DNA of 64,000 nucleotides from Oxyruncus cristatus (lineage: Eukaryota; Chordata; Aves; Passeriformes; Cotingidae). The first letter of the stretch is position 1. Every line of letters starts with the position of its first letter. The stretch spans positions 372,001 to 436,000 of the forward strand of contig VXAY01002192.1 in NCBI GenBank assembly GCA_013399855.1, written 5' to 3'. The position numbers and the translations under genes were made by a program. The notes beneath the pieces are model-generated. The model was not told where the DNA came from and did not search any database. It was given only the letters and a program-made list of their open reading frames with translations. This document shows positions 13,380 through 26,899 of this stretch, piece by piece.

Positions 13380-16300
13380 GTAAGGATCTTTTTTTGTTAA
13401 AGTCCAGAAGTGTGTCGATGTTTGGGTTCAGTGTGAAATATCACACTATGGTAAGTGGTGTATTTATCTTGTGTATGACCAAAAAATCACTAAAATTGCA
13501 ATGGTGACACTATTTTGGTTACATTCAATTACTGCAGTTAGCTGTACTTGTAACTGTGCCTGAAGGCAGTACTGAGAAATGAGGATGTCTCGCTCATTTT
13601 CTCGGTGGTGGTTTGCTGGGAGCATTGCAGTTTTTAGTTTGCTTCTTTCCCTTGCTCTCCTTCCATTTATATCTTGCACATTGAAGTGTTACTGCAATGT
13701 CAGCTGTGTGCCAACTGAAAAAGGAAAGTTACAATATTAGAGGAAAAATTCTAGATCCAGTAGTTTTTTATAAGTTGTGTTTTTTTAGCAGTAAATGGTT
13801 TTCAACTTAGATTTTTGCGCTTGAATTTTTTTATGCTGAGCCGCATGAACTCAATGAGCGTTGTACAGTTCTATTTAAATGTGGCCATCCTAAAGTGGGA
13901 GGTCTAAACTGGTATTTAGCATATGTTGAAATTAATGGAGAAGTTCCTGAATTCACTGAGGTCTGCCAGTGAACTGTAGGAATTCTACCTTTAGCAAAAG
14001 TAGGACTCAAGCTTACTCAAGCTCAGATACTGTGCCTCCTTCACTGCCTTAGAGTTTGCAGGTTTCTAATGCTTCCTATAATTTATTTGAATGTATTGGA
14101 TACTATTGTTACTTCCCACAGAATAAGTGCTGCAAATAATGACTTTTTTTGATTATGCACAACATTGGCTCACTGTTAGTGTACCCTGTTGCTGTTTATG
14201 GGACAGTGGGTGGCTTGATCTTTACTCAGTGGTGAAAGTGAGCACAGGTTCAAGTTTTCAGGGTTTTTTTTGCAAGGCTTTGAAAGGCCCATGGAATATT
14301 TTATGTTAGTTTCTTTAGGCACAATGATTTTATGTCCCTGCCTTCTGAGTTGAATAATAGCATAACTTTTAACCCAGTGACAGTGAAATTTAAATTCTCT
14401 CCTTAACTGAAAAGAAGAAATAAGCCTCCTGTAATTACCTCTTGTTCCTGTTTTGTTGGAATAACCTTTTAAACCAGATACTGCATGGTGTAATTCTTTG
14501 GTAAAAGGCTATTTGTACAGATCCAAATCACCAAACAGTTTTCTGGAGGTACAAGCCTAATTTAATGCTTTTCAATTGCTGCTTTCTTCCAGTAAAGGCA
14601 TTTCTGGAAGTCTTAGTTGAAGAGCTAATTTAAGAGTTTCTTTTTCCCCCATGTTCTGGAGCTTTCACCTGTCTTCAGGTTGTGGTACCCTTGTGTTTAG
14701 GTTGGTAGTAGAGGATGTGAAAAGGGTAAATCTGTAAAGGTAACTTATATCAGTAGAAAGATATGTAGGGGAAGAGCATCCAAGACAAGGTAGCTCTACA
14801 AGGCATGTAAATTATTCTGCTCAAAATATACCAAGTCACTCACACTGTGTATGGTCTCCATATTCATCATGGGAAACTTCTCATGCAAGAAAATGTAGTG
14901 GCAGGGCTATATGGAGCTTATTTCCTGCAGAACAGTTCTGTGAAGACTCCTTAATAGCATCTTATATCAACTGGGTAGGTATCCAGAAACAGACATCAGG
15001 GAAATACTCAGTGTGCTTTTGCCATGGTCTGCAAGCTTTTGCAAGCAGCTGATTTATGGTTTTGCTCTTATTTCAGCATTATGTTGGTAACAAACTGGAA
15101 GTTCTGTCACAATTTAAAACCACAGCAGCCACAATAATGCTCTCTTCACTTTAGGCGCCCAAATTCAGTAGTGAATCAAGTTACCCAAGCTTCTTACTGT
15201 GGCTGTCAGGGAACTGACTAGGACCTGGCATAACGAAGTCCAGTTTTGCTTCTCATAAATCAAATGTTTGGGTTTTTTTCCCTGCTGGTATATGCCTAAT
15301 TTTTACCTTCAAGGGAAGGCTTATCTACCAACACAAAAAACGCAGCCTTAGGGAAATCCCGACATTTGGGTCATCTGGCAGTGTGTTCGTGTAGCTAAAC
15401 AGTTAGGATTAGATAGCATTCCCCTTTTTAACTTCCCAAGTATGCACTGTGGAGCCCTTTGGGAGTCCAGCAATTTTCACACTCAAAAGGCGTGTATCCC
15501 TGGTTGAGACTCTCTAGGGAATGAACGAAAAAGGGGCAAAAGGACAACTTGGGTCAAGTCAAGGGAAGAAATATCCAGACAAGGGCAACTCTCAAAAGGC
15601 TCCAAAAAAGGAATATGTACAGCCAAGCGTTGAGTGATCTGAACTGAAGGTGGTCAGTTCTGCTGCATGTTCTGTTATCCTGTTCATTATCCTGTTCTGC
15701 ATATTAAACTGCTCTGGTGCAGACTTTTCCAGTCCTAATGAAATTCATGCATATGATTTTGTTAATATGTAGTCAAACAAAACTGGGTTGTTGGGGGCTA
15801 CTGAAAAGAAAGATGATAAAATTCTCAGCTTCTGCTGAAATTGAATTGTTGCCGGAGATTTTAGAATAAATCCTGTATATTTATTTCATTTTTGTGTTTT
15901 AGTCATGTTCGTTGAAACGGGGAGGATTTCTCTCTGGTCTGACTTACTTTTTTAAAAAACAGGGGAGAGAGAGAAAGCTAACTCCAAAACATTTTTCTAC
16001 TCAGAAATCAATGGCAAAATTCCCATTGACTTTAATGAGGCAGGATTCTGTCTCCTGAGGACTGACAGCTCGCCGTGCTTGAAGCAGTTGGAATACAGAA
16101 CATGCAGCAGAGTTCAATCTCATTTAACTGCAACAATCTAATGTTGTTTTATTCATGGCAGTCTGTGTGAACTTATAGTTTAAATAAAGTTTCACTTTAT
16201 TAGTTGAAATGTTTAATATGCACTTTTTTGTTCTGTCACATTTTTTCCTTGTGTAAGCAAAACCTCTGTATAGGAGTAATAACATGTCCACAAAAGTAAT

Positions 16301-16711
16301 TACTGTGTAAAAGGTCTAAATTTTCCTCAGTCCAGAATATCTGTGTACACTTGTTTGCCTTTCTTTTTATGAATTCTTTTCTATTGAAATTGATGAGATT
16401 TATTAATGACATTAACATTAAATGTGTACAGTTGAAGGATCAGATCCATGCTTTTATGGAAATGTAGGCGTTATGGAAAGGACAGGAGTAAATTGTTTTT
16501 CCTCTAGTGTCCTAAAGGTCTGTTTTCCCTCTTGCAGTGTTTGTTTAGTGTAAAATTAGCAGTGAAGTACAAAATCTACTGCAGCAATATTTAACGTTGC
16601 TTGTGTTCATTGAAAACCAGAATCCACAAAGTGTAATGGAATATTTTGTTGCTGTTTTAAGAGTATCTGCCTATTTATGTCTGTGTGTTTATGAAACATT
16701 TAACCTTTGTA

Positions 16712-16717
16712 AATAAA
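16712..16717 (+). promoter_or_regulatory. AATAAA in a 3'-UTR-like context inside the intron
   Basis: AATAAA sits within TTGTAAATAAATACTGTAC, followed by A-rich sequence and then a TGTGCTGTTT stretch. Upstream of it is a smooth AT-rich stretch from about 16500 with no repeat signature. It could be a cryptic intronic polyadenylation site on the sense strand. Such hexamers are frequent in AT-rich introns by chance, so confidence is low. Confidence 0.2.
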
Positions 16718-18538
16718 TACTGTACAAATTTTAAAACCACTGTGCTGTTTAGCTCATGATGTTTTGCTTTTCATCAAAGTTTTTCTTGCATTTCATTGCA
16801 GGAGTGCGTTGGAATACCTTCGTTCCAGGCTTCCCAGTTTGTCTTAGCAGTGCTGTAAAAACAAAGCAATTTTGCTATTTTCACTCTTGTGCTTGGGAAG
16901 CTTAGTTCACAGTTGATAATGTGTAATGTAAATAACATTTTTTGTGGTCAAGCATGTGACACAAGTTTCGTTCATTAATATACAGAAATAATTTCAGAAT
17001 CTGCTTCTTTGGCCTGCATGCCAAGTATTCCCTATGCTTGCCAAGTTTCTTGATCTGCCTACTTTCAGTTGAATTGCTGCTGGGTTATTGGATCATCTTA
17101 TTGTTTTACCAGCTCATGTGGTGACTTGGTGAGGTTTAAGGGCTATGAGGACTTAACCCAACACTTTTTTTAAAATATAAAGATTTTATCTCCTCAGTCA
17201 AGAATTGCTTATACACAACAAAAAGTGAGGACTTAGATGCTCATCTTTTCATCTTGTCCTAGGAGTAGTTACGTGTACTTATATCAACAACACTGTTTCA
17301 CTGAAGACTACTTAGCTATTTTTCAGCAGTGAAAACAATGCAAACAATTTGACTGGGTTATGACAAATATTTAATGTGTTCTCCCTTGAGATGAGACATC
17401 CTGTTAAAGTCTTTGAAGTTCTATTTTTGACTGTAATACAGGGACTCTGAAAAGCTTTCAGTACATTATCTGGCTTTGTCTTCACCTGCTAATTTGTTAT
17501 TTGACAGTCCTCACCCTCAATATTTGCCTAAGAAAAGTTACAATAAGAATCACTATATAATAACACTTTGCAATAAAACTAATTGTATAGCCCTGAAGCT
17601 TAGTTCCTTTGTATTTTGGTATTTTGGCTCCCGCTAAACCAGCTTTTTGAAAGTTATTAATCATGTACTCCACTCAGCCGTTACTGGAATGAATGGTTCT
17701 TCAAAGGTCTACTGTCACCACTGAGACCAAGGGGTTTGCTTGATAATAATAGAATCTGTTTCCTCATTCTACAAACTGTGTAAAGTATGTTTAGTCCAAT
17801 TTCTCTTCAGTTTGGTTTTACAATGGGCTTTGATTTATACAGAACTCATGTGATTAAATGGGCTTGTTGGTACGTAATCTGTGTAAATAACTGTCTGCAA
17901 GAACCAAGTTGGATCTAGTAAGGACTTTCAATATCGGCAGATGAGGTTGCGGTTTGTAGCTTCTGGCAACCTTAGCCAGGATATAATCCAGAATCCTGTA
18001 TGGAATCTTAGCACTTAACGTGGATGGATCAGAACTGTTTATGTGAAGCAAAATCTGATTTGGGAGTCAAGAGCACTGAATTACTAAAGGAAGGTAGTTT
18101 ATCTTCTCAGACACTGCTTTCTAAGTCAGCAGCCAGGGTCTCCTCTGCCAGCAGTGTTCAGAATTTGCCTTTGAAACTGGAGGAAAGGGGAATGTTTTTG
18201 GCAATGGACGGCCAGGTTAAGAGGAAAGATGACTCCTCACCTCCTGGGCAAGGGGACTTCTGAGTTCTGGATCGTGTATGCTTTGTGTTTACAGTCATTG
18301 AACAAGCCCCAGCAACCAACTCTGTGAACTAAGTTGGGAACCTGTTCTGTCTGAATGCATTAGGCAGTAAAAGTTGCTTTTTTCCTCCTTCTGGTTTTGT
18401 GGTTTTAGTTTTTCTAGAATTAATAGTACCAGAGCATCCACAGTAGGCAAAAATGTCTGTCCTCATCTGTTACCTCTGCATTTTTGTCACTATCATCGTG
18501 ATTATGAGAGCTCTCTGGTGGTTTGGGTTTTATTTGGG

Positions 18539-18592
18539 TTTTTTGTTTGTTTGTTTGTTTTTTCATTTGTTTATTTGCTTTTTGTTTGGTGT
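18539..18592. repeat. TTTG-rich simple repeat
   Basis: A T-rich run with repeated GTTT units (TTTTGTTTGTTTGTTTG and relatives), degenerating into TTCATTTG and TTATTTGC units. It has no coding meaning, although an open frame runs through it. Confidence 0.85.
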
Positions 18593-18795
18593 TTCATTGG
18601 TGTGGTTTTTTGAGGGGTCAGGCTGAGTCCATGTCACTTGGTGCAGAAAGGGTCTCTAAGGCCTGATTTCATCCAGCCTAAAAGTGAACACCTAATTAAG
18701 ATGCTGAAGTGAGTAGTATAAATTTCTGGGTACTTTGTACAAACAGTAGGTGGGGATGGGTACTGCCATGAGCATTTCTGCCTACTGAGGGTTTA

Positions 18796-18950
18796 GGTTG
18801 CCCTGGAGTGTTGTGAAGTCTCCAGCTATGGTGATAATCAAAACTTGACTGTGTGTAAACCTGGGCAATCCGCTCTGACTCTGTGTGAGCAGGGGTTGGG
18901 CTACGAGATGTTGGATGATCCCTTCCAAATCCAGTGATCCTGCAAACATG
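18796..18950 (+). repeat. CR1 3'-end fragment, sense
   Basis: The sense-strand CR1 tail is seen as GAGTGTTGTGAAGTCTCC near 18805, TCAAAACTTGACTG near 18838, a GAGCAGGGGTTGGGCTA block near 18887 and GATGATCCCTTCCAA near 18913. This is the usual CR1 order of GAAGTCTCC, then AAAACCTGACTGG, then GAGCAGG..TTGGACTAGATGATC..CCTTCCAA. The terminal octamers have decayed. Confidence 0.75.
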
Positions 18951-21900
18951 ACCCCTGGACGGACCATCCAAGCTCCTTGTCCAGATGTGGGTTCTGATCT
19001 GGATTGATTTTGGGGTACCTTCAAAAGGCAATAAAGATAAGTCTATGGATAATCTTAGATAAATACTTGATTAGAATTAGCTGCCCTTTCGAAAACTGTA
19101 CATTACCTTCACAGCCACACTGAACAGTGAGAGCCTTAACGCTGAAATTGGATTTATTAAGTGCTAGGAATCAAATTAAAAATTGGTAAGGAACAAAGTA
19201 TAGTACTTAAACACAGTATGGACAGAGTATGCCAGAAGAGGGAGCTGTTTTAAAGATTAGAAAAATAGTGGGTTTTGGCAGGCTTATTTCTGTAATAGCC
19301 AGCTATACCATGTATCTGCAGGTTTCAGGCACTCATCTGAATGCACAGGTAAGCACTTTATGTGTATCAGAAAAATTTAGTACTTTAATTAGACCATGTG
19401 ACAATGATTATTCGGTTATGTTGGTGGTTGAGGATCATAAAATTGCCTTTTACTTGCATTAGGAGGAGTGAGATAAAGGAAGTCCAGTTTGAGCAGAGAA
19501 TATAAGAATTGGGAGTGCTGGGGCTTCTATTCCCAGCTTTTGCACTGGATTGCTTTTCAGTAGGTAGCCAGTCATCCTCACAAATTGTGTCCCAAACCAC
19601 CAAACAAATCTTTATTCACGTTTGCAACATTTGTAATTATACAGTCGCTCAAGCTTCTAAGGTAGCATTCACTTACAATTAGCTAACACTAAATAAATTA
19701 ACAGTAAAGCACAGCTACATAGAGTGAGGCAACAAATACTTCCTCTCCTGGAATGTTTAAATCATTGACCAGCTCCATGGGCTGCTCCACTCTTACTTAC
19801 TGTGAGAAATTCTTGTGCCAGGGCGTATATCACCTTCTAGTGTACAAGGACATTAAGGAAAATAACTCATCATGTAAAAGTACTTCTTTTTTAAAGGAAT
19901 CATTCATTTAACTTTGGATTTTGGAGGTTTGAATTAAGTAATGCTTCTACATGCAATCAGAGTTTTTAGGTGAAAGTCATAAAGTGTAACTGCTTTAGTT
20001 ACAGGAAGTGTAGTACTCATGTTGAAATAAGCTGCACAGGACCCCTGTTTTCGCACTGACTTGCACTTTATTTTGCTTGATCCTGTATCACAGAGTTCTG
20101 ATGACCTAAAGCTAAGGCTGAAAAGCTGTTTCCTATGTGGATGTATATTTTCCGTCATATTAACATTGTCATTATGTGTTTATCTTCATGTACCTCTACT
20201 AGTGTAAGATACAAGAAGCTTCACAGGTTCTACTACCTTTTCATATTTTGACCATATCGTCCCAAGGGGAGCAATGCTACTCTTGTCCATCCTCAGCTGA
20301 AGCAATGGAGCAGAGAAAAAGGCAAATTTAGGTGCTCAAAAATAAAGATGGTGTTACTTAACACACCTGGGTCAGGGAACCAACTTAAAAATCTTGTTTG
20401 ATTGGAGTCTTGGCTTCTTTGACAAGGCACGTGGAGGATTATGGAACTCAGAATGGCATCTAGTCCAGCTGGTGCACTTTGAGTCACATGTGGCTAATCA
20501 GTAGCAACCAAAAAAAGTCCGAATTTTGCATCTAAAATTCTGTCCTGATTATCTGCTGTTCATATCCAAACACCTGAGCAGAATTCCCTCTGTGCACAAA
20601 TACTCACTCTATAAGAGAAATCTTTCTTAAATAAGTACATATTGGATTAGCAGCAGCATTCATCTGTTCTGTGGGACTTGCAGTGCTTGAAATTAAACTG
20701 AAGATACTACACTCGAGCAGAGTGCTCACTGTAAAAGTCCTGCCTGACTTCATGGAGAGGATGGCAGTGAATCTGTAGCCTTTTCCTGGAGAGAGGAAGA
20801 GAAGTGCTGTGCTCTTTATTGTGGCCTCACCTGCAGCACAGGAATTGAAGCTTCCTGGGGCTTTGGATGTGTTACTTGCCTGCTGGGCTGCTCATCAGAC
20901 TGGCTCAGGGAAAGCCAGATGCTGTTCCTAAAATTTTCAAGAGTGTCTTTCACTGTATCCCACCTGTCTGTGTTATGACCATATGGGATCAGCATCACGT
21001 AAAAGCAGTTTTCCTGGTACAAGAATTTCTCACAGTAAGTAAGAGTGGAGCAGCCCATGGAGCTGGTCAATGATTTAAACCATGAAGTTGGGTATAAAGC
21101 AGATGGTCCTGAGTCTGAAGTAGTGTGGAAGTTAGAAACTGTTTCTGGAGTGTAAATTAAGAGTGACTAGATACAGAAAATCTAAGAGATCGGTGCTTGG
21201 AGCACTTAAAAAATTTCCTAAGGCCATTATTTCACAATCCAAACTGTTTGTCAACAATACTGGCATAAGGTATTCCTGTTCCCACCACACTGTGCCATTC
21301 CACCCCTCAGTTATGCCAGAACAATAGCTTGAGAGATCATGCTGTGAATTAAATAAATACATAAATTTATTTCTGGGGTCTTTCTACAGCTGGAACAGTT
21401 TCCTGGAGCAGGGCCCCACAGAGCTGTGCCAGAGTAATTCAGGGGCTGGTAAGCCGTGGTAGGAGGGTGGGAACGACAGTCAAGGGAGAAGGTGGGAGTT
21501 CCTTCAGCTGGACTCGCCGCAGAACTTTCAGTTGATAAATTACGGTGTTAGTCCACAACACACAGCACATACACGTGGGTTCACACACTCTGTCTGGAGA
21601 CTGCTCTGGAAGGAGCTGGTACCCCACCAGCCTCACCAGGTGGTAGTGATTCACTGGGAATGCCTCTCCCTCGGGGCTTCTGGTTTTGTTTACACTGCAG
21701 CTCCAGATGAAGCTACCAACTCTTTGCATTTGACCCCGAGTTCTCAGATTCTGACATGGAGAATTTGTATTTTACGTGTCTTTGTTTTTATTTTTTTCCT
21801 GAATAAAAAAGTTTTGGCAATGGGACCTTTCCTACTCTCCAGTAACTGGTATATGTGATACAAAAGCAATCCATGAGAACGGACTGTGCTGTAGGGTTGA

Positions 21901-23047
21901 AAGTTTGTGTATCATAGCAAAGCAGGTTGAAATTTTTATGTAGAGTAAAATAATATGTTTTCCCCTTTCCCTATAACTGCAGTTGGTCTTACCAGCAGAT
22001 AAGGAAGTAAGAGCATAGTTTTTGATTTTAGTGAGACGTAAACAGAGCAGAACATTTTATTCTTATGCGGGCATGGAATGTGTATCACCATGTTTTGTAT
22101 ATTCACACTTTGAACAGGAGCAAAAGCATATACACGCAAAAACAAAAAAGCAACCCAAGCCTATCTTCCTGGTATTTCGAAATAGTCATCAACTTTTCTA
22201 GCCATTTCTTTAGCACCAGTATTCATGACTTGATTATGAGATCAGTTTTGTGTTCAGCTGACCATATATTTTTCTCAGGTGGAAATGTGTATAAGGTACT
22301 GTAAGCTGGTAGAGCTCAGTGGCTAGCAATACTTCAACTTCCACGCATAGATTCCTCGGTCTATTTCTTATTTATAAAATGGGAATAAATACAAAATGGC
22401 CCTCCCCTTCATTTACTGAGCTAAATAGTTTGACTTCTTGAGAACATTATTTGTAGCAGATAAAACTAATTTGTCTGTACTTATTTGTTTTCTACTTTTA
22501 ACCCCCTTAAAACTTTGAATACCTCACTCAATTTTCTCCAATTTTTTTCTGAGATGTAGGGGACTCAAAATGATACCAAAATAATAAGAGTTTGGCTGGA
22601 AGACATGCATGCTGGTAAAGTACCCCCTGAAGGAAAGGTGTGTGTCATACCCCATATTATATATTAAAAAATTCCATTCTTAGGACACTCTTCTCCATTA
22701 TTTTTGTTGCTTATGGACTGCTTGTTTGTGGCTAATATTTTAAAATATGCTGACAGTTGAGCTTTGTTTACTGGGTCAGCCCACCAGCTTCCATTGTCTT
22801 TAGAGAAGAAAAAATCATAATCTTTCATTAAAAATAAAAGCTTCCTCATGCAAAGAGGAGCCTGTATGTCAGATCTAGGCTTGAAATGTGCCACTTTTGT
22901 TAATTTCCCAGTGCTCCAGAAGTACCTCTGGTGGGAGCTTGGAACAATTCAGCTTGTTTAAGCTTGAGAAGGCAGAGTAATGACAGGATGGTTGAACATC
23001 CAACTGTGCTTGACAGTATTTCCCTCCACTAAATCTGGGTGGCAGAT

Positions 23048-23073
23048 GTGACTTACTGAAGTGACTTACTGAA
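23048..23073. repeat. 13-bp perfect tandem pair
   Basis: GTGACTTACTGAA occurs twice in direct succession (23048-23060 and 23061-23073). A small slippage-type duplication. Confidence 0.9.
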
Positions 23074-26000
23074 ATTTCTCAATCCACAGTCTTCTCCCGG
23101 TGTCCTGTCCCTGCTAATGAGGCGTTTTCAGCATGGATCCTTCCTGCCTGGCTGTGCAGCAACATCAGGGGAGGAAGTGATCCTTCTCCTGCAGCGTGCA
23201 GTGGCTTGAGTTGGCCAGAGTTATGGGAAAGTTGTGTTCTAGGGTATTTTGCTTGATTTGACAATTTAAAAAAGGATCTGTTTCTCTTCATGGGGTGTCT
23301 GAGACAGGAGGGAAGAAGAAATTACTTACTGAAGGACCTACCTATGAAGGAAATCCAGTGTTTCCATGTGCCTTGTGTACAAATAATGCAATTAAAATGT
23401 TTAAAGCTGCAGCAGCAGTATATAGTGTACTTCCTGCCTGGGAGCTGCTACCAGAAATACCTGAGCTGATGCGGATTTGCCTTGATATTAAACATTTTGA
23501 CTTAGTTATATCTGAAAACAAGGAAAAATAAAAATCCTCTTTTCAATTCAAGTTAACACAAGGCCTCATTTCTGTTCTGATAGTAACTCCTATATGTCAA
23601 TGAATCTATATTAGAAATAAGTGAGACTCATTATGTTCAATATCTGGATTATAGAAAACAGTAGAGCCAAAAATTAAGTAAGTCATAGCTCTCGCTCTTA
23701 TTCTCCTGTTATGGGCATGATGGAAAATTTTGATCATTGTCCTGATTTCCATTTTTGAAAACAATTCGTTATTCACAATGGATTTAAAATCTCCCATAGG
23801 AATAAGTAAATGCATAGTGATACATAAATACTGCCATTCATCTTTAAATTTTAGATCTTTTATATCTCTTATCACAGTCTTCTCTTAAGAGGCAGAAACT
23901 CTTCATAGCAGGCTTTAAATGGCTGAACAAATATGCATGGGAAGTGACTTGTGTTTTGTATTTTCCTGAATGAAGAGTTTCAGTTCAAGTTTTCACGGAG
24001 CATCTACTTAGGACCAGTACTAACATCCCAACTTTGAGGCTTTTTTCTTCAATCAGAAATGCAGTGGTGTCAATGCTAAGAATTTTTTCCTAAGGATATG
24101 GGTTGGTAAATCTTGGTTTATCCGTCTGCAGAACAGTCTGTTCTTTCATCTTGCATTTCTGAAGACTGACAAAAATGCAAATGCAAAATTCATTTGCAAA
24201 ATCAGCTTAAACTGTTGTTTACAAGTGTGACGTTCTCTTCGGTTCTTATACACAAAAAGTGCGGGAACACATTTTCAGTCTTGTTTTCTAAAATTAGCTG
24301 TTTTGGTATTCTGTGCTGATATTTGTTTCCTGTCTATTACTATTTTGATAAAACAAACTAAATAAACCCCCAAACCTGGACTCTTTTCTTCTTTTTTTTT
24401 TTTGTAATTATTATCAGTGGTACAACATAGGAAAATCTCTGATACATATTTCAAGTGTATCACTTCTTTCTAGTGCCTTTTGAGTGTATTGTTTGCTTGC
24501 TCCTTGCATATTATTCAAAAGTGATCAAATCTGCAGAGCTGTGTATCTGCACAAAGCAAATAATTTGTGGTTATCTTGGGTTTGAATTATTTATTTTTCT
24601 TTCCTTTGTCTTTTTCCTGCTGCTTGCTGTTGTCTCATCAGGGTTGTGTTATTCAGATGTTTCATAGGCGTTCCTGTGAACCCATTTGACATCAAGTCTC
24701 GTGTTCCTCTTTGTGCACTTCCTTTGTGCTCCCTCTTTCTTTCAGAAGGAGGTTTGCTTTCTTCTGGTCCGGTTCTGCTTCAGTCCATGAAGCTGGCTGA
24801 ACAATTCCCACTGGGAATTTTAGAGCGAGTATTCTAGAGAACTTGCAGTAGCCTCTCTGCCAGCATCAATTGGTTCTAGGATGGATTGGATCAGACACCA
24901 TCTCTGAGGTGTTAAAAGTTTTAATTTTTCATTTACCTGGGACAAAATGGAACAAAAATCATTTAGTTGTAAGCACTAGAAGATCCTGGTTTCTACCTTT
25001 GAAAAATGTCAAAAATTGGCTATTTCATGAGGGACTCAATTATTTTAGTTTTATATCTCAATCTTAACTTCTTTCCAAGAAATATTAGTTTACAAATATA
25101 TTAAAAAAAATAAAATGTAGGCTTTTTTTTTTTTGGTATTTATGGACCTATTTTGCTTGAGGCATTAGAGGTAACTATTGAAATACATCTGTGGACTTTA
25201 TAGCCTGTGCAATATCTCTTAGTCACAAAGTCCAGTGGGTTTGCATTGGGTGAAATCAGCATTTTGGACTTCATATCTTGTCTGCCTGGATACATGCTGT
25301 TATCATTCCTGTGAGAAAACAAGCACATACTGTCACAATTTTTCGCTGGGAATTCTTATTCACAAGCTTCAGGCACAATTGTCACTTGGGCAAAACCAGC
25401 TATGTTGAGTTAATTCAGGTTTATCAGACTGTGGGATTTCTTTAGAGGTAAATGAACCCACATTTATCCTAAAGGGGGAACAGTGTTAGAGAACAGCAGA
25501 CAAGCTTATTGGCTTTGCAAAATGTGTATAAAGAATGTGTATTATAAATCCTATATCTAAGTTTTATAGCTGCATGAAACTAATAACAATGTGTGTTGTA
25601 TGTGTTTATATAGGGAGAAAATGTGAAATGTTCTTGAAAAACCTCTCTAATAAGCTATGTTACAGACACCTGGCTGAATCCTTCTGAGATTCCCTATTTT
25701 CACAACCCAAGGAAATATATTAAGGTGCTTTCCAGCCAAATTCACGATTCCAGAGTTAAGAGAGGATCAAACAGAACTTTCACATGTGTTTCTGTATAAC
25801 ATCCTTGTAGTTATTTGCTCCTTGGCTGATGCTGCTCCTATAGTGTACAGGGCCTATAAACAGATATAGGACCAAGATTGCCAGTCCCCTAGACATGCAA
25901 ACAGGTGAAAGCGTAATTGATGTGAGTTTATGATGGTCATTCAGATGTTATTTGACAGGTTTTATTTGAAATCCCTTGACCTTGCATGTCAGGGAAACCT

Positions 26001-26899
26001 GTGTGTTGCCTTTTAAGGGCTGATCATCAGCCACAGTGTCAGATTCTGCAGTTTTCTCCCAAGTGTGAGAACATCATTGTGTTTTTTACATGCTCCATTT
26101 AAATCCTTCTGACATCTGTGTGGGCTGCTTTCCATTCATTAACATAGGGGAGTTGCGTCTTCTTCCATGGTGGCTGGTCAAACGCCAAAGGCAGATTAAG
26201 TTTCCTTGAGCAAGGAACTTGTCATTTAGGCTCTTCAAGCTGGAGCTGGGAGCTTTGGCAGCTCTGAGAAGAGGCAGTGAGAATCATTGCCACAAAAATG
26301 ATTTTTGTGTGGTCCTGCTGTGCACCCCTGGATTTCAAGTTTAATTTATGGCTGCTCTTGTTTTTTTCTTTTTAAAAGTCTGCATTCATTTTTTCTTGCA
26401 GGAGATTATAATGTAAATACTGCAGCATACACATTTAATTCTGAAACTGTGCATTATTTCTAAAATTAAACACATGGTAATTGCTGGCATATTTTCCAGT
26501 TCCTCAAAGTTCTCTGTAAACCCACTGCTGGCTGTGTATGTCCCTTCTTGTATTTGTGTAGCTGCCTTTGTTCTTTATGGTCCTGCTGAGGTCCCAGAGC
26601 AGGCAGAAGGCAACTGCTGGAGAAGCATATAAAGCACCACGGCTGAATGCCAGCTACTGCTCCCACAGGTGGCCAGGCTGCTGGAGACACAACTGGAAAC
26701 ACTGGGGAACATCTCACAGGACAGTGCACGGAACCCAATCGCTTGTTTCCAAACAAGGTTTAGGGTGACTTGGCTACACGTAAATTTCTTCTCCTTCACT
26801 CCCCTCCACTCTTGGCTTTTACTATACACTACTGAAATAAATCTTTTTCAATTCAGCTATCCCTTCCAGAACTGCTAAGAATTATTTTAATTTTATGGT

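Larger units (their letters stand above)
13380..26899. other. LDAH intron after the first coding exon, left part
   Basis: Intron (phase 1) beginning GTAAGG. Mostly unclassified AT-rich sequence. Contents I can name are a CR1 tail at 18.8 kb, a TTTG-rich run at 18.5 kb, a 13-base tandem pair at 23.0 kb and a polyadenylation-like site at 16.7 kb. The many 60-110 codon frames have no domain signal. Confidence 0.8.

Noticed and set aside
18696..19031. Overlapping minus-strand frames of 80 and 111 codons
   Set aside because: Both lie across a sense CR1 tail, so they are repeat-derived.
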